A DNA stretch of 53,578 bases from Bartonella tribocorum (lineage in GTDB: Bacteria > Pseudomonadota > Alphaproteobacteria > Rhizobiales > Rhizobiaceae), in the NCBI RefSeq assembly GCF_002778015.1, contig NZ_NJPP01000008.1, positions 290-53,867 of the forward strand. Reading direction: 5' to 3'. The translations under genes were made by a program, and so were the position numbers. Positions 1-8,781 of the stretch are shown here, piece after piece. The notes under the pieces were generated by a model. That model ran no database searches and had not been told where the DNA came from. It saw only the letters and a list, made by a program, of their open reading frames with translations. How positions within the stretch are numbered: the first letter of the stretch is position 1; each line of letters starts with the position of its first letter.

Positions 1-185
1 GCTGATAAGGACAATGCTGCGCTTTTAGAAGTGGTAGAAAACCTCTTTCGCAATGAGTTGTCATGATTGACCGTGCGCTTTTTGTGCAAACTTATCGCGG
101 ATTGTGGGAGAAAAAGTGTGGGGAAATTAAGCGTGGCGGTGAGCACGGTAATCGATATACAAAGGACAAAGTGGCAAAAGGGTAA
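1..185 (+). pseudogene. ParB-like protein fragment, split by a frameshift and cut by the window edge
   Basis: A reading frame enters from the window edge and stops at 64-66. A second frame starts with an ATG at 63 that overlaps this stop (ATGA) and runs 40 codons to 185. Read together, the two pieces resemble the segment of ParB/Spo0J-like plasmid or phage proteins that follows the ParB box: a VENLFRNELS stretch, then a YRGLWEKKCGEIKRGGEHGN stretch like the usual 'xYExLHPExxHGG' region. The helix-turn-helix part expected next is absent. I infer a broken phage or plasmid ParB-like gene, although the ATGA overlap would also permit coupled translation of two short peptides. The family call rests on resemblance from memory and is moderate at best. 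Confidence 0.4.
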
Positions 186-231
186 AGTTTACCCTTTGCC
201 AAATGATGGTGACTTAAATGGCAAAGTGCCA
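172..231. repeat. Two adjacent inverted repeats
   Basis: The first repeat pairs TGGCAAAAGGGTAAA (172-186) with TTTACCCTTTGCCA (188-201), perfect except for one bulged A. The second pairs TGGCA (219-223) with TGCCA (227-231). Both contain the word GGCAAA. They lie across the end of the ParB-like fragment. They could be binding sites for a DNA-binding protein or a small folded RNA. No T-run follows, so a terminator is unlikely. Confidence 0.5.
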
Positions 232-330
232 AGTCTGCACTTTGATCTCCCCTTAAAAATCCTTCGAAAAAAATAAATTGATGCAAAACCTGCTGTCAAA
301 TTATGCAAAACCCGATGAAAAGCTACAAGA

Positions 331-566
331 ATGATAAAGAATGAACTGTTTGTGCGTCCTGTTAGCGCCATGCACCAAAAGGAGATCGACTTTTGTGAAA
401 ACCTCTCAATTAAAACAAATACCCTAAAGAAGCTTCTATGAATATTTGCTTGCCTCAAGCTCTTATGAAGGCTTTAAAGGAAAAAGCTAGAAATCAAGCT
501 ATCCCTTATACACGCTATGTTCGACATCTCATCGAACGAGATTTGCAAAAAAGCCATCATAATTAA
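331..566 (+). pseudogene. CopG/ribbon-helix-helix antitoxin-like gene, split in two frames
   Basis: A 36-codon frame (331-441) overlaps by ATGA a 42-codon frame (438-566). The second encodes a ribbon-helix-helix core: NICLPQALMKALKEKA, then a second helix around IPYTRYVRHLIERDL. The first resembles the N-terminal part of CopG-type antitoxins that normally precede this core. Joining the frames near 437 would give one antitoxin of about 78 residues, a usual size. I therefore read this as one gene with a one-base shift. A coupled two-peptide arrangement cannot be excluded, since the ATG at 438 could still make a short RHH protein. A 17-codon frame (281-334) also overlaps the ATG at 331 by ATGA. 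No partner toxin is visible. Confidence 0.5.
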
Positions 567-589
567 TCTATCCTAGATCATTGATTATA

Positions 590-594
590 GGAGG
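590..594 (+). promoter_or_regulatory. Strong Shine-Dalgarno (GGAGG) of the HigA-type gene
   Basis: GGAGG lies five bases before an ATA codon at 600-602. No ATG, GTG or TTG occurs in this frame between the upstream stop (588-590) and codon 693. The spacing marks ATA as the position of the original start, probably a mutated ATG or a rare ATA start. Confidence 0.6.
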
Positions 595-599
595 CCGAG

Positions 600-923
600 A
601 TAAAAAATTATAGAGTTATACATCTTGGAGAAATTTTACGAGAGGAATATTTAAAAGAATATGCTCTTTCTGCTTATGCCTTTGCAAAAGCATTGAATGT
701 TCCACGCGCGAGGATAGAACGTATTATTGCGGAAAATAGTCCAATAACTCTTGATACGGCTCTCAGACTGGTTTCTTTTTTTGATGCTACAGCTAAGTTC
801 TGGCTTAATGTGCAAGCTGCTTATGATGTTCATGCTTTACAAGCAGAAAAAGCAGATGAATTTGCCAAAATCAATAAATTTGAATGTATATTAATTTTCA
901 ATCATATTGCTCAACAACATTAA
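600..923 (+). CDS. higA: HigA-family antitoxin (XRE helix-turn-helix), orphan, probable start-codon loss
   Basis: The frame encodes about 107 residues with the HigA signature: LGEILREEYLKEYALSAYAF, then VPRARIERI and the SPITLDTALRLVSFF recognition helices, then AKFWLNVQAAYD. HigA proteins bind DNA, repress their own operon and neutralise the HigB ribonuclease. No higB lies before or after it, so it is an orphan. The only codon correctly placed behind the GGAGG at 590-594 is ATA. The first usable standard start is TTG at 693, which would delete the N-terminal helices. The last residues (after FAKINKFE) look unlike usual HigA ends and stop nine bases before the 3' end of the convergent yopJ-like gene. 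Family assignment is firm; whether a functional protein is made is not. Confidence 0.65.
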   Translation: MKNYRVIHLGEILREEYLKEYALSAYAFAKALNVPRARIERIIAENSPITLDTALRLVSFFDATAKFWLNVQAAYDVHALQAEKADEFAKINKFECILIFNHIAQQH

Positions 924-932
924 AGAATTATA

Positions 933-1856
933 TCATAACCTAATCAAAGATTGATATTCGCGAATTCTTTTTTTGTGTGATGAAACAGACATATTTTTAT
1001 TATCTATTAAAAATGAATTTTTATCAAATCTCTCATAAATATTTTCATTCTTCTTATTAATAATTTCCTTTTTAGCTCGCGGATTTGACTCTATATACTT
1101 ATTAAGGCGGTTTATACTTTGTACGTGTTTATAAAAAGTGACTGGAAGATAATTATCTAACTGATCAGGAGATAAAAAAAGATCATCTGATTTACATAAG
1201 GCACCATCAATATTCGCTTTATGTAATTTATTTAACTTATTAGATTCGCAATAGAGTTTTTTAGCTAGAGCTAAACTAAAAATTCCACATTCAGAAGCAC
1301 TTCGTTGAATATCCATCTCCACCATAGAAAAGTGATAATTAGGCAATTGACTTTCTTCAAGAGCTATTTTTGCTCTCATTGCCAACACCGCTGGTGGCAT
1401 ATGCTTGAATGCTACAGGTTCAAATAATATCAAGGATGTTTGATGATTGATAGTTTTATGATCAACGACTGCAAAATGAATATTGTCATTCCCGAGATTA
1501 ATTATTATCCTAGAGGACTTGATTCCCTCATCAATTGTATTTTTTATTAATGTAGGAATTTTCTCTGGTGTTTTAGAAAATTCAAGCTTCATCTGCGGAT
1601 ATTTTCTATTTGCTTGTTCTACTAGAGCAGGCATCATTTTGAGATCTACTTTCCCATAAAGAGTGTTAGTCCAATCGCCATTGGTGATGTCATTCTCTAG
1701 ATGTGCAATAATATTTTCTAACGTTTCGTCATCTCTAAATATAAAATCGTGTCTTTTTCTAAATAAAGCCCTTTCTTTTTTTTCAGATACAACGACTTCT
1801 TCTTCTTTTTGTTTTGAACAACAGATTATTTTTAATAAATTTCTCAGCGTTGGCAT
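933..1856 (-). CDS. yopJ: YopJ/AvrA-family serine/threonine acetyltransferase effector
   Basis: This is an intact 307-residue protein. YopJ-family enzymes are injected into host cells and acetylate Ser/Thr/Lys residues of MAPK kinases and related targets, blocking inflammatory signalling; host inositol hexakisphosphate activates them. The C55-peptidase-like triad is present: His127 in NIHFAVVDH, Glu146 in SLILFEPVAF and Cys190 in RSASECGIFSLALAKKL. Intervals of 19 and 44 residues equal those of YopJ (His109, Glu128, Cys172). The YLPVTFYKH block (about 236-244), the NKKNE block (267-271) and the HKKRIREYQ end also follow YopJ. Length exceeds YopJ (288) through a longer N-terminus carrying Cys12-Cys13, a possible lipidation site. 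The C-terminus is basic. An AAGGAG-like GGAGA precedes the ATG. No BID domain or signal peptide is seen, so the export route is unknown. It sits among phage remnants and lies tail-to-tail with higA, which suggests horizontal acquisition. Confidence 0.92.
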   Translation of the reverse strand: MPTLRNLLKIICCSKQKEEEVVVSEKKERALFRKRHDFIFRDDETLENIIAHLENDITNGDWTNTLYGKVDLKMMPALVEQANRKYPQMKLEFSKTPEKIPTLIKNTIDEGIKSSRIIINLGNDNIHFAVVDHKTINHQTSLILFEPVAFKHMPPAVLAMRAKIALEESQLPNYHFSMVEMDIQRSASECGIFSLALAKKLYCESNKLNKLHKANIDGALCKSDDLFLSPDQLDNYLPVTFYKHVQSINRLNKYIESNPRAKKEIINKKNENIYERFDKNSFLIDNKNMSVSSHKKRIREYQSLIRL

Positions 1857-1868
1857 AATTAATCTCCA

Positions 1869-1883
1869 TGCTAATAACTAGCA
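1869..1883 (-). promoter_or_regulatory. Small inverted repeat just upstream of the yopJ-like Shine-Dalgarno
   Basis: TGCTA and TAGCA flank a 5-base spacer immediately upstream of the GGAGA ribosome-binding site of the YopJ homologue. It could be an operator half-site pair or a small 5' leader hairpin. The arms are only 5 bp, so chance is possible. Confidence 0.25.
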
Positions 1884-1938
1884 CGGAGCGATAGTTCTAT
1901 ATTTTGGTTAAAAAATGAAGAAAAGCCCGAAGAATCCT

Positions 1939-3040
1939 ATGTTATATTTAGTGACAGGTGGAAGTATTCTGGATAATATAAATGAAGCTCATATCCCATC
2001 CAACCTCTCTTTACAGAATATACTGAAGCCATAGGGAGCATTTGTGCCCTCTACGGCTCTTGGAGTGGAGATGCCTTTTGGTGTAGGAAATCATTCACCT
2101 CTGCTAAATGCATAGGAGGATGTCTCACACGAACTTAAACCTCATGTTAATAAACAAATGCCACCGCAAGCACAGACATTAGCGCATGTATCCCTCCACC
2201 CCCTTCTTAACCGTCAGATTTAAAGCAGTTTTTACAGTCCAATATTTATCAGTTTTTTCAATCAGATGCGTATCAGAAGCTTAAAGATTTTTTTGCAGGT
2301 ATGGTAGCATCAGGCGGTTCTAGATGGGATGCCTTTGCAAATGGTGTGAAGCATCTTAATGAAGATGATAAATGAAGAGGGCTGGTTAACCGAACCATCG
2401 AGTATCTAAAGTCTAAAGGCTACAGCGAAGAAGAAGCGCAGAGTATGGCAAACAATCTTCAAATGCTTAGTGCGTTACTCACAGGTGGTGATACGCCTAA
2501 GTTAAGTAAGGATTTTCAATGGTATAGCAATCAACAGACAGGTGAACGAGCAATGAGACAGATAAAGGGGTGCTACAGGAATTAGAGTATAATCAGAAGA
2601 AAAAAGAAATAGAAGATTGGGAAATAAATAAGAGAGATGCTGAAGATAGAGCCTATTCTCAAATTAAAAATACTATGGGTGCAATTGATAAGGCTCTGGA
2701 TATTATAGAGAAGAATCCACAATGGGCAGCAGGTATAGGAGGCAGTTTTGCTCAGATTTTCCCAAGAACTGATGTAAAAATTTTAAAAAATTAATTAAAA
2801 CAGCTTGAAGGTGGTATCTTTAATCAAGTGATTGCAGGAATTAAAGCGCAAAGTAAGAATTGAATCGTAGGTGTTGGAGCTTTATCTAACGAGGAAAGCA
2901 GGCGAATAGTAGAATCTTATGGATCTTTGGATCTTAGTGATAAACCAGAAGCATTATATCAAAGGATTTTAAGCATTAAGGATATGGTTGATTGTTTTAA
3001 AAAACTGAATGAGGAAGAAACTTATAGGTTATCAAGATGA
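1939..3040 (+). pseudogene. Decayed phage structural/DNA-ejection-like gene
   Basis: A long coding trace is readable only by crossing disruptions. Frame 1 runs from 1939 with in-frame TAG at 2032 and 2113. Frame 3 carries the trace from about 2211 to 2586 with TGA at 2373. Frame 2 continues from about 2570, with TAA at 2792 and TGA at 2861, to a TGA at 3038-3040. Several stops are one-step changes from Gln or Arg codons, as expected for decay. Readable pieces include SDAYQKLKDFFAGMVASGGS, IEYLKSKGYSEEEAQSMANN and ALSNEESRRIVESYGSLDLS. The last part resembles, from memory, the C-terminus of phage DNA-injection/internal virion proteins ('LKGxxFxxxFxxLKGxGxITxxE'). This functional label is tentative. 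The longest open piece (2570-2794, 74 codons) has no convincing start. Confidence 0.6.
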
Positions 3041-3398
3041 ATAAAAAGTTTTTGGCATCGTAAAAAGCATTTAAGATGAGTCTTTTATTGAGGGAAGATA
3101 GAGAGTAAAATGTAAGGTTTTAAACATAAAGAAATGATGAGGAATATGCTTCATTAAAGAGAATGCAAGGTAAAATTTTCGATTTTTTTCTCAATGTTTG
3201 GCTAATTTCCAAAGGAACGTTCTCACTTTATTTATAGGGTCCAAATTGAGAACTTTTTCATAAGTCTTACGATAATGATATTATCTCTATCGATAAGAGT
3301 TTTTAAGTTAGACTTTATAAAACTTTTAAAAGAATAATTTTTTGATTATTTTCAATAAAGCCTCAATTTATTGAAGCTTTATTGATTGAATAATTTCT
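3041..3398. other. Intergenic AT-rich stretch between phage pseudogene and gltA, with an inverted repeat
   Basis: No coding frame is supported. Near the gltA 3' end, TCAATAAAGC (3352-3361) pairs perfectly with GCTTTATTGA (3376-3385) around a 14-base loop. This could end gltA transcription, but no clear U-run follows on the minus strand, so intrinsic termination is uncertain. Confidence 0.45.
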
Positions 3399-4694
3399 TT
3401 AATTTACACGTTCATCTATAGGAACATAGTCACGTGTGGCATAACCTGTGTAAAGTTGACGAGGGCGACCAATTTTTTGTGCAGGATCTTCAATCATTTC
3501 TTTCCACTGCGCGACCCATCCGACGCTGCGCGCTAATGCAAAGAGAACAGTAAACATTTCTGTTGGAAAACCTAGAGCTTTTAAGGTAATGCCAGAATAG
3601 AAATCAACATTGGGATAAAGCTTTTTCTCAATAAAATATTCATCACTTAGAGCAATTTTTTCAAGTTCTATTGCAATATCAAGGAGTGGATCATCTTGAA
3701 TATTAAGCTCTTTTAAAACCTCATGACAGGTTTTTTGCATGATTTTTGCACGTGGATCATAATTTTTATAGACACGGTGACCAAAGCCCATAAGGCGGAA
3801 AGGATCATTTTTATCTTTTGCACGTGCAATAAATTCAGGAATTCTTTTAATAGAACCTATTTCTTGTAGCATTTTTAGACATGCTTCATTGGCACCCCCA
3901 TGTGCTGGCCCCCAAAGACATGCAACACCTGCAGCAATACAGGCAAACGGATTAGCACCCGAGGATCCAGCAAGACGTACCGTAGATGTAGAAGCATTTT
4001 GTTCATGATCAGCATGAAGGATAAAGATTTGATCCATCGCTCGAGCAAGTACAGGGTTTATTTTATATTCTTCACAAGGAACAGCAAAGCACATACGGAG
4101 GAAATTGGCAGCATAACTAAGATCATTGCGTGGATAAACAAATGGTTGTCCGATACTGTATTTATAGGCCATAGCAGCAAGCGTTGGAACTTTTGAGATA
4201 AGACGAACAGAAGCAATCATTCTTTGGTGAGGATCTGTAATATCAATAGAGTCGTGATAGAACGCAGACATAGCACCAAGGCAAGAAACCATGACGGCCA
4301 TAGGATGGGAGTCACGGCGGAAGCCTTGGAAGAAGCGTGCAAACTGTTCGTGGACCATGGTATGTTGCATAATACATTGATCAAAGTCGTTTTTTTCTTG
4401 CTGTGTTGGGAGCTCCCCATAAAGGAGAAGATAACAACTTTCGAGAAAGTCACCTTTTTCGGCCAATTGGTCGATAGGATAACCACGATAAAGCAATATG
4501 CCCTTATCACCATCAATATAAGTAATTTTTGATTCACAAGAGGCTGTTGAAGTAAAACCAGGATCATAAGTAAAAATATCAGTTTTTTTGTAGAGAGAAG
4601 CAATTTCGATGACTTCGGGCCCACTGGTGCCTTTACGTAAGGGAAGTTCTACTTTTTTATCATTCACAATAATATGTGCGTTATTATCAAACAT
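3399..4694 (-). CDS. gltA: Citrate synthase
   Basis: The 431-residue type II citrate synthase condenses acetyl-CoA with oxaloacetate as the first step of the TCA cycle in the cytoplasm. Catalytic residues equivalent to E. coli His264, His305 and Asp362 are His265 ([10 protein letters not shown]), His306 (GFGHRVYK) and Asp364 (NVDFYSG). Length is standard for the hexameric gram-negative form. The ATG follows an AAGGA ribosome-binding site with good spacing. It is transcribed alone, with a 267-base gap to gltX upstream. Part of this gene is the standard Bartonella typing locus, so comparing it to reference alleles would identify the species. Confidence 0.98.
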   Translation of the reverse strand: MFDNNAHIIVNDKKVELPLRKGTSGPEVIEIASLYKKTDIFTYDPGFTSTASCESKITYIDGDKGILLYRGYPIDQLAEKGDFLESCYLLLYGELPTQQEKNDFDQCIMQHTMVHEQFARFFQGFRRDSHPMAVMVSCLGAMSAFYHDSIDITDPHQRMIASVRLISKVPTLAAMAYKYSIGQPFVYPRNDLSYAANFLRMCFAVPCEEYKINPVLARAMDQIFILHADHEQNASTSTVRLAGSSGANPFACIAAGVACLWGPAHGGANEACLKMLQEIGSIKRIPEFIARAKDKNDPFRLMGFGHRVYKNYDPRAKIMQKTCHEVLKELNIQDDPLLDIAIELEKIALSDEYFIEKKLYPNVDFYSGITLKALGFPTEMFTVLFALARSVGWVAQWKEMIEDPAQKIGRPRQLYTGYATRDYVPIDERVN

Positions 4695-4961
4695 TCGGTA
4701 TTCCTTTCAAATCCTTCTCTTCTAAAAATTAACACTCTGCTTCATCAGAGTGCGAAATATATAACAACTGAAGCTTTTCTTACTTATATTGACAGCAAAT
4801 TGCTTCTATTAAAGTGAGGACATGCAATCTAAAAATATTTCCTTATTGATCATTATTACTCAATAAAAACTGTATTTCAATGATATAAGATAAAAAACTC
4901 TTTTAGATCACGTTGAGATATCTTCCTAGATATTTATGTGAAAAGATATACTCTATACACA

Positions 4962-6392
4962 TTATGAATCTATTGTTGTGATGAGTTGGTCTTTGATGCG
5001 ATGAAGAGATTCATCGCGTCCCAATAAAATGAGAACATCCAAAACACCTGGTGATGTTGCACATCCTGTAAGAGCTGCGCGAAGTGGTTGGGCGATAGAT
5101 CCAAATTTAAGATTCTGTGTTTGGATATAAGAACGAAGCATTTCATCGAGAGCTTGTGTATCCCAAGAGGGGCAAGCTTTCAAGGCAATATAAAGATCGT
5201 TTAAAATGGTTCGTCCATTTTTATCTAAGAGCATTTGTGCTTCTTCATTAAGCTGTAATGGTCGTTGCGTAAAAATGAAGGAGGCATTGTCAATTAGTTC
5301 GCACAGTGTTTTTGAGCGTTCTTTCAAATGTGGAATTGCTTTGAAAAATTGAACACGGCGTTGTTTATCAAGTCTTTCAATGATTTGTGCTCCCCCATCG
5401 GTTTCTGGTAAAATATCAAGAGCGGCATCAAAAAGTTCTTGATCATTGCTCATGCGCATGTAGTGTCCGTTGATGGAATCGAGCTTTTTGAGATCAAAAC
5501 GAGCAGCACCTTTGTTAATATCTTCAATATCAAACCAAGAAATCATATCTTTAAGTGACATGAGTTCGTCATCACCATGGCTCCATCCTAAACGAACAAG
5601 GTAATTACGCAAAGCAGCAGGAAGGTATCCCATGGTTCGATAAGCATCAACACCGAGCGCACCATGTCGCTTTGATAATTTTGCACCGTTTTCACCATGG
5701 ATGAGAGGAATATGGGCCATAACAGGAATATCCCATCCCATAGCTTTAAAGATGATCGTTTGTCGGGCTGCATTGGTTAGATGATCATCTCCACGGATGA
5801 TATGTGTTATACCCATATCATGATCATCAACAACAACAGCATGCATATAGGTAGGCGAACCATCAGAACGCAAAATAATAAAGTCATCTAAATCTTTATT
5901 AGGAAAACAAACATCACCTTGAACACGGTCGTGTACAATTGTTTCTCCATCTTCAGGAGCTTTGATGCGAATAACAGGTTTTATACCTTGAGGCGCTTCA
6001 GAACGATCACGGTTACGCCAACGTCCATCATAACGTGGGGGGCGTCCTTGTGCACGGGCTTTTTCACGCATTTCAGCTAACTCTTCAGGTGAGGCATAAC
6101 AATAATATGCTTTGCCATTCTGGACCAACTGTTCGGCAACTTGGCGGTGACGTTCTGCACGTTCGAATTGCGAAATAGGCGAACCATCATAACTAAGCTC
6201 CATCCAGTGCAAGCCATCTATAATGGCTTTTACAGCTGCTTCTGTTGAGCGTTCTCTGTCTGTATCTTCAATGCGTAGAAGCATTTTTCCACCGGTATGT
6301 TTTGCATAAAGCCAATTAAAAAGAGCAGTACGAGCACCACCAATATGAAGAAATCCTGTAGGTGAGGGGGCAAAACGAGTAATAACAGACAC
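4962..6392 (-). CDS. gltX1: Glutamate-tRNA ligase, first copy
   Basis: This class I synthetase has 476 residues and charges tRNA with glutamate. It has the HIGH-type motif HIGG at 16-19, a KMSKS-type motif KLSKR at 238-242, and the [11 protein letters not shown] segment around 201-211. The start is GTG at 6392, preceded by GGAAAA. It is the more canonical of two GluRS copies in the window (the other is at 15335). Bartonella-type bacteria lack GlnRS and use GatCAB, so at least one copy must make Glu-tRNA(Gln). Which copy does so cannot be read from motifs alone. It is divergent from comEC, with a short shared promoter region. Confidence 0.97.
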   Translation of the reverse strand: MSVITRFAPSPTGFLHIGGARTALFNWLYAKHTGGKMLLRIEDTDRERSTEAAVKAIIDGLHWMELSYDGSPISQFERAERHRQVAEQLVQNGKAYYCYASPEELAEMREKARAQGRPPRYDGRWRNRDRSEAPQGIKPVIRIKAPEDGETIVHDRVQGDVCFPNKDLDDFIILRSDGSPTYMHAVVVDDHDMGITHIIRGDDHLTNAARQTIIFKAMGWDIPVMAHIPLIHGENGAKLSKRHGALGVDAYRTMGYLPAALRNYLVRLGWSHGDDELMSLKDMISWFDIEDINKGAARFDLKKLDSINGHYMRMSNDQELFDAALDILPETDGGAQIIERLDKQRRVQFFKAIPHLKERSKTLCELIDNASFIFTQRPLQLNEEAQMLLDKNGRTILNDLYIALKACPSWDTQALDEMLRSYIQTQNLKFGSIAQPLRAALTGCATSPGVLDVLILLGRDESLHRIKDQLITTIDS

Positions 6393-6504
6393 GAATATTT
6401 TCCTTTAAATTGAGATATTACTTATGTAAATTTATAGAAAAGGTATGTTAGCATAGGTGATGGGGTGTGCAATAGCTGCATTGCAAGTTAAAGTGGGGGT
6501 GCAG

Positions 6505-8781
6505 ATGTTTAATCAAAGTAACGTTAAAGAGGGGGTATTGGTCAGATCTGTTACAGAAAGAAAAGGCGCATGTCAAATAGGGCAGGGTGTTTTTTCTAGC
6601 TGTGATGATGCAAAGAATGGCAGTGATAACCAACAAAAACTTTTTTTATTGATACTTTTAAAAGAAGCAATCATTTTTGTTAGAAAATGGTTAGCGGATT
6701 GTATCAATAAAGAAATTTCTTTTGGAATCCTTTTTTCACTGATTTTAGTCTTTTTTTCCCTAGGAATCATTTTTTATTTTCATTTAGAACAGGAGCCAAG
6801 TTGGGAACAATTGGGGGCATTGGTCAGTATCTTTTTGGGAATATTCTCTATTGCACATATTTATCGAAAAATATGGATTCCTACGGGATTTTTGTTTTGT
6901 ATCGTCTTGGGGGCTTTGGCGGCAAAAATAGAAACGTGGCGTATTGCAACACCGATGTTAAGCAGTAATATTATCACAACATTGACGGGAAGAATTGTTT
7001 CTATTGAATCAGACTCCAAAGGGGGATTTCGTTTAGTTTTGGATGTTTTAAGTACACAAAAGCCTGCATTACGCCATAGTCTTTATCGTGTTCGTTTATC
7101 GGCAAGATATTTGCCATCTGGATTAGCAATTGGTGATGGTCTGTATGGGAAAGTTAAGATTCGTGCATTTTCTGGGCCGGTACGCCCAGGAGGTTATGAT
7201 TTTAGTTTTCATAATTATTTTAAAGGTATTGGGGCTCAAGGTGTTTATTTAGGAAAACCCAAAAAAGTATCCGTTTCGCAGCCGGATGGAATATTCGCTA
7301 TCACTCTACAGAAAATTGAAAATTTACGCATGAAGATGACGCAAAGAATCCGTCTCGCTCTTGAAGGAGAGAAGGGAAGTGTTGCGGCGGCTCTTATAAC
7401 AGCACAGCGTGCTGGTATTTCAGATGAGACAAATGAAGCATTGCGTACGGCTGGATTAGCCCACATTTTATCAATATCTGGTTTACATATGGCTTTGTTG
7501 AGTGGCCTGGTTCTTTTGAGCATCCGTAGTTTTTTAGCGTTTTTTCCAGTTTTTTCTTCTTATTATTCAAGTAAAAAATTTGCTGCTATCGTTGCATTTA
7601 TGATAACGGCTTTTTATTTGCTTTTGTCAGGCTTAGCAATATCAGCGCAAAGAAGTTTTGTGATGATTGCTGTTATGTTGGTTGCTATATTGTGTAATCG
7701 CTCTGCCGTAACAATGCGTAATTTTTCTATTGCTGGACTGATAACTCTGGCGATTAGACCCCATGAGATATTAGGACCTAGCTTTCAAATGTCTTTTTCT
7801 GCAACGGCTGCTTTGATTGCTTTTTTTGGTTGGTGGAGTGGAAGATCATTTTTTCGTAAAAGGAAAAGAACATTCTCCTATGTTGGAGAAGGAGTGATAA
7901 ATTTTGCTTTTTTATCAATATTTTCAACATGTGCATCTTCGTTTGTAGCAGGGAGTGCAAGTGGAATTTATGCTGCTTATCATTTTTCTAATATGGCATC
8001 TTTGAGCATTATCAGTAATGCTTTTGCTTTGCCTGTCATCTCAATTTTAGTCATTCCTTTTGGCTTAATCGCAGTTCTTGCAATGTTGGGAGGATTCGAA
8101 TGGTTTCCTCTTCAAATTATGGGGTTTGGTGTTGATCTTGTGATAAAGATTGCATACGCTATCAAGGCTATTTCTCCTGATTTGAATCCTGGTTTTATGC
8201 CGTTGTCTGCGTTGGTTTTATTGAGTATAGGCTTGGTGGGTTTGACCTTTTGCAAAACACCCATCAGGCTTTTTTTTAGTTTTTTTATCTTGACTGGTAT
8301 TTCTATTTATATCATGCATTCATCTGTACAATTAATTATAGCAGATAATATGCGTCTCGTGGGTGTTGTCCATGATAAAAAATTATATATTGATCGTTAC
8401 CATCATTCTAAGTTTACCACATCCATATGGAAAAAGTCATTTCGTTTGAATGAAACGATTAAGCCAACAAAATATGGTCCTTCGTTTCATGGACAATTTA
8501 TTTGTGATCGTTATGTATGTGCATCTTTATTGGACAATGGATTAAAAGTTATCGTTTTACGTGGAGAAATAGATCACTGCATAGAGGCAGATATCCTTAT
8601 TCAGACATTTGTAGTGCATAATCCAATATGTCATAAGAAGGCAAATATAACATTTACTCCCCAGCAATTGTTATCAAGAGGAAGCGTTATGATGACTAAA
8701 AATGGGGATATTATTTGGTCTTCGCTAGGGTTTCATAGACCATGGAATATGCACAGAGAGCACTCACAAAAAAATATATAA
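6505..8781 (+). CDS. comEC: ComEC/Rec2-family DNA uptake channel
   Basis: This is a large polytopic inner-membrane protein (about 758 residues from ATG 6505) that carries single-stranded DNA across the inner membrane during natural transformation. An N-terminal cluster of hydrophobic segments is followed by a DUF4131-type OB region. The ComEC core follows, with the hallmark ALRTAGLAHILSISGLHMAL around codon 310, then further membrane spans. There is no C-terminal metallo-beta-lactamase domain of the Gram-positive type, which is usual in Rhizobiales. The frame remains open upstream to GTG 6457 and ATG 6460. I chose 6505 because it follows a purine-rich GTGGGGGTGCAG, but the start is uncertain. 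With dprA (37947-39179) it forms part of the uptake machinery. Confidence 0.88.
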   Translation: MFNQSNVKEGVLVRSVTERKGACQIGQGVFSSCDDAKNGSDNQQKLFLLILLKEAIIFVRKWLADCINKEISFGILFSLILVFFSLGIIFYFHLEQEPSWEQLGALVSIFLGIFSIAHIYRKIWIPTGFLFCIVLGALAAKIETWRIATPMLSSNIITTLTGRIVSIESDSKGGFRLVLDVLSTQKPALRHSLYRVRLSARYLPSGLAIGDGLYGKVKIRAFSGPVRPGGYDFSFHNYFKGIGAQGVYLGKPKKVSVSQPDGIFAITLQKIENLRMKMTQRIRLALEGEKGSVAAALITAQRAGISDETNEALRTAGLAHILSISGLHMALLSGLVLLSIRSFLAFFPVFSSYYSSKKFAAIVAFMITAFYLLLSGLAISAQRSFVMIAVMLVAILCNRSAVTMRNFSIAGLITLAIRPHEILGPSFQMSFSATAALIAFFGWWSGRSFFRKRKRTFSYVGEGVINFAFLSIFSTCASSFVAGSASGIYAAYHFSNMASLSIISNAFALPVISILVIPFGLIAVLAMLGGFEWFPLQIMGFGVDLVIKIAYAIKAISPDLNPGFMPLSALVLLSIGLVGLTFCKTPIRLFFSFFILTGISIYIMHSSVQLIIADNMRLVGVVHDKKLYIDRYHHSKFTTSIWKKSFRLNETIKPTKYGPSFHGQFICDRYVCASLLDNGLKVIVLRGEIDHCIEADILIQTFVVHNPICHKKANITFTPQQLLSRGSVMMTKNGDIIWSSLGFHRPWNMHREHSQKNI

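Noticed and set aside
67-276. 69-codon plus-strand frame near the window start
   Set aside because: It starts at a TTG without a ribosome-binding site and lies in a shifted frame of the ParB-like fragment. The fragment's own frames explain the sequence better.
1663-1881. 72-codon frame opposite the yopJ-like gene
   Set aside because: It is the antisense shadow of the N-terminal part of the effector gene.
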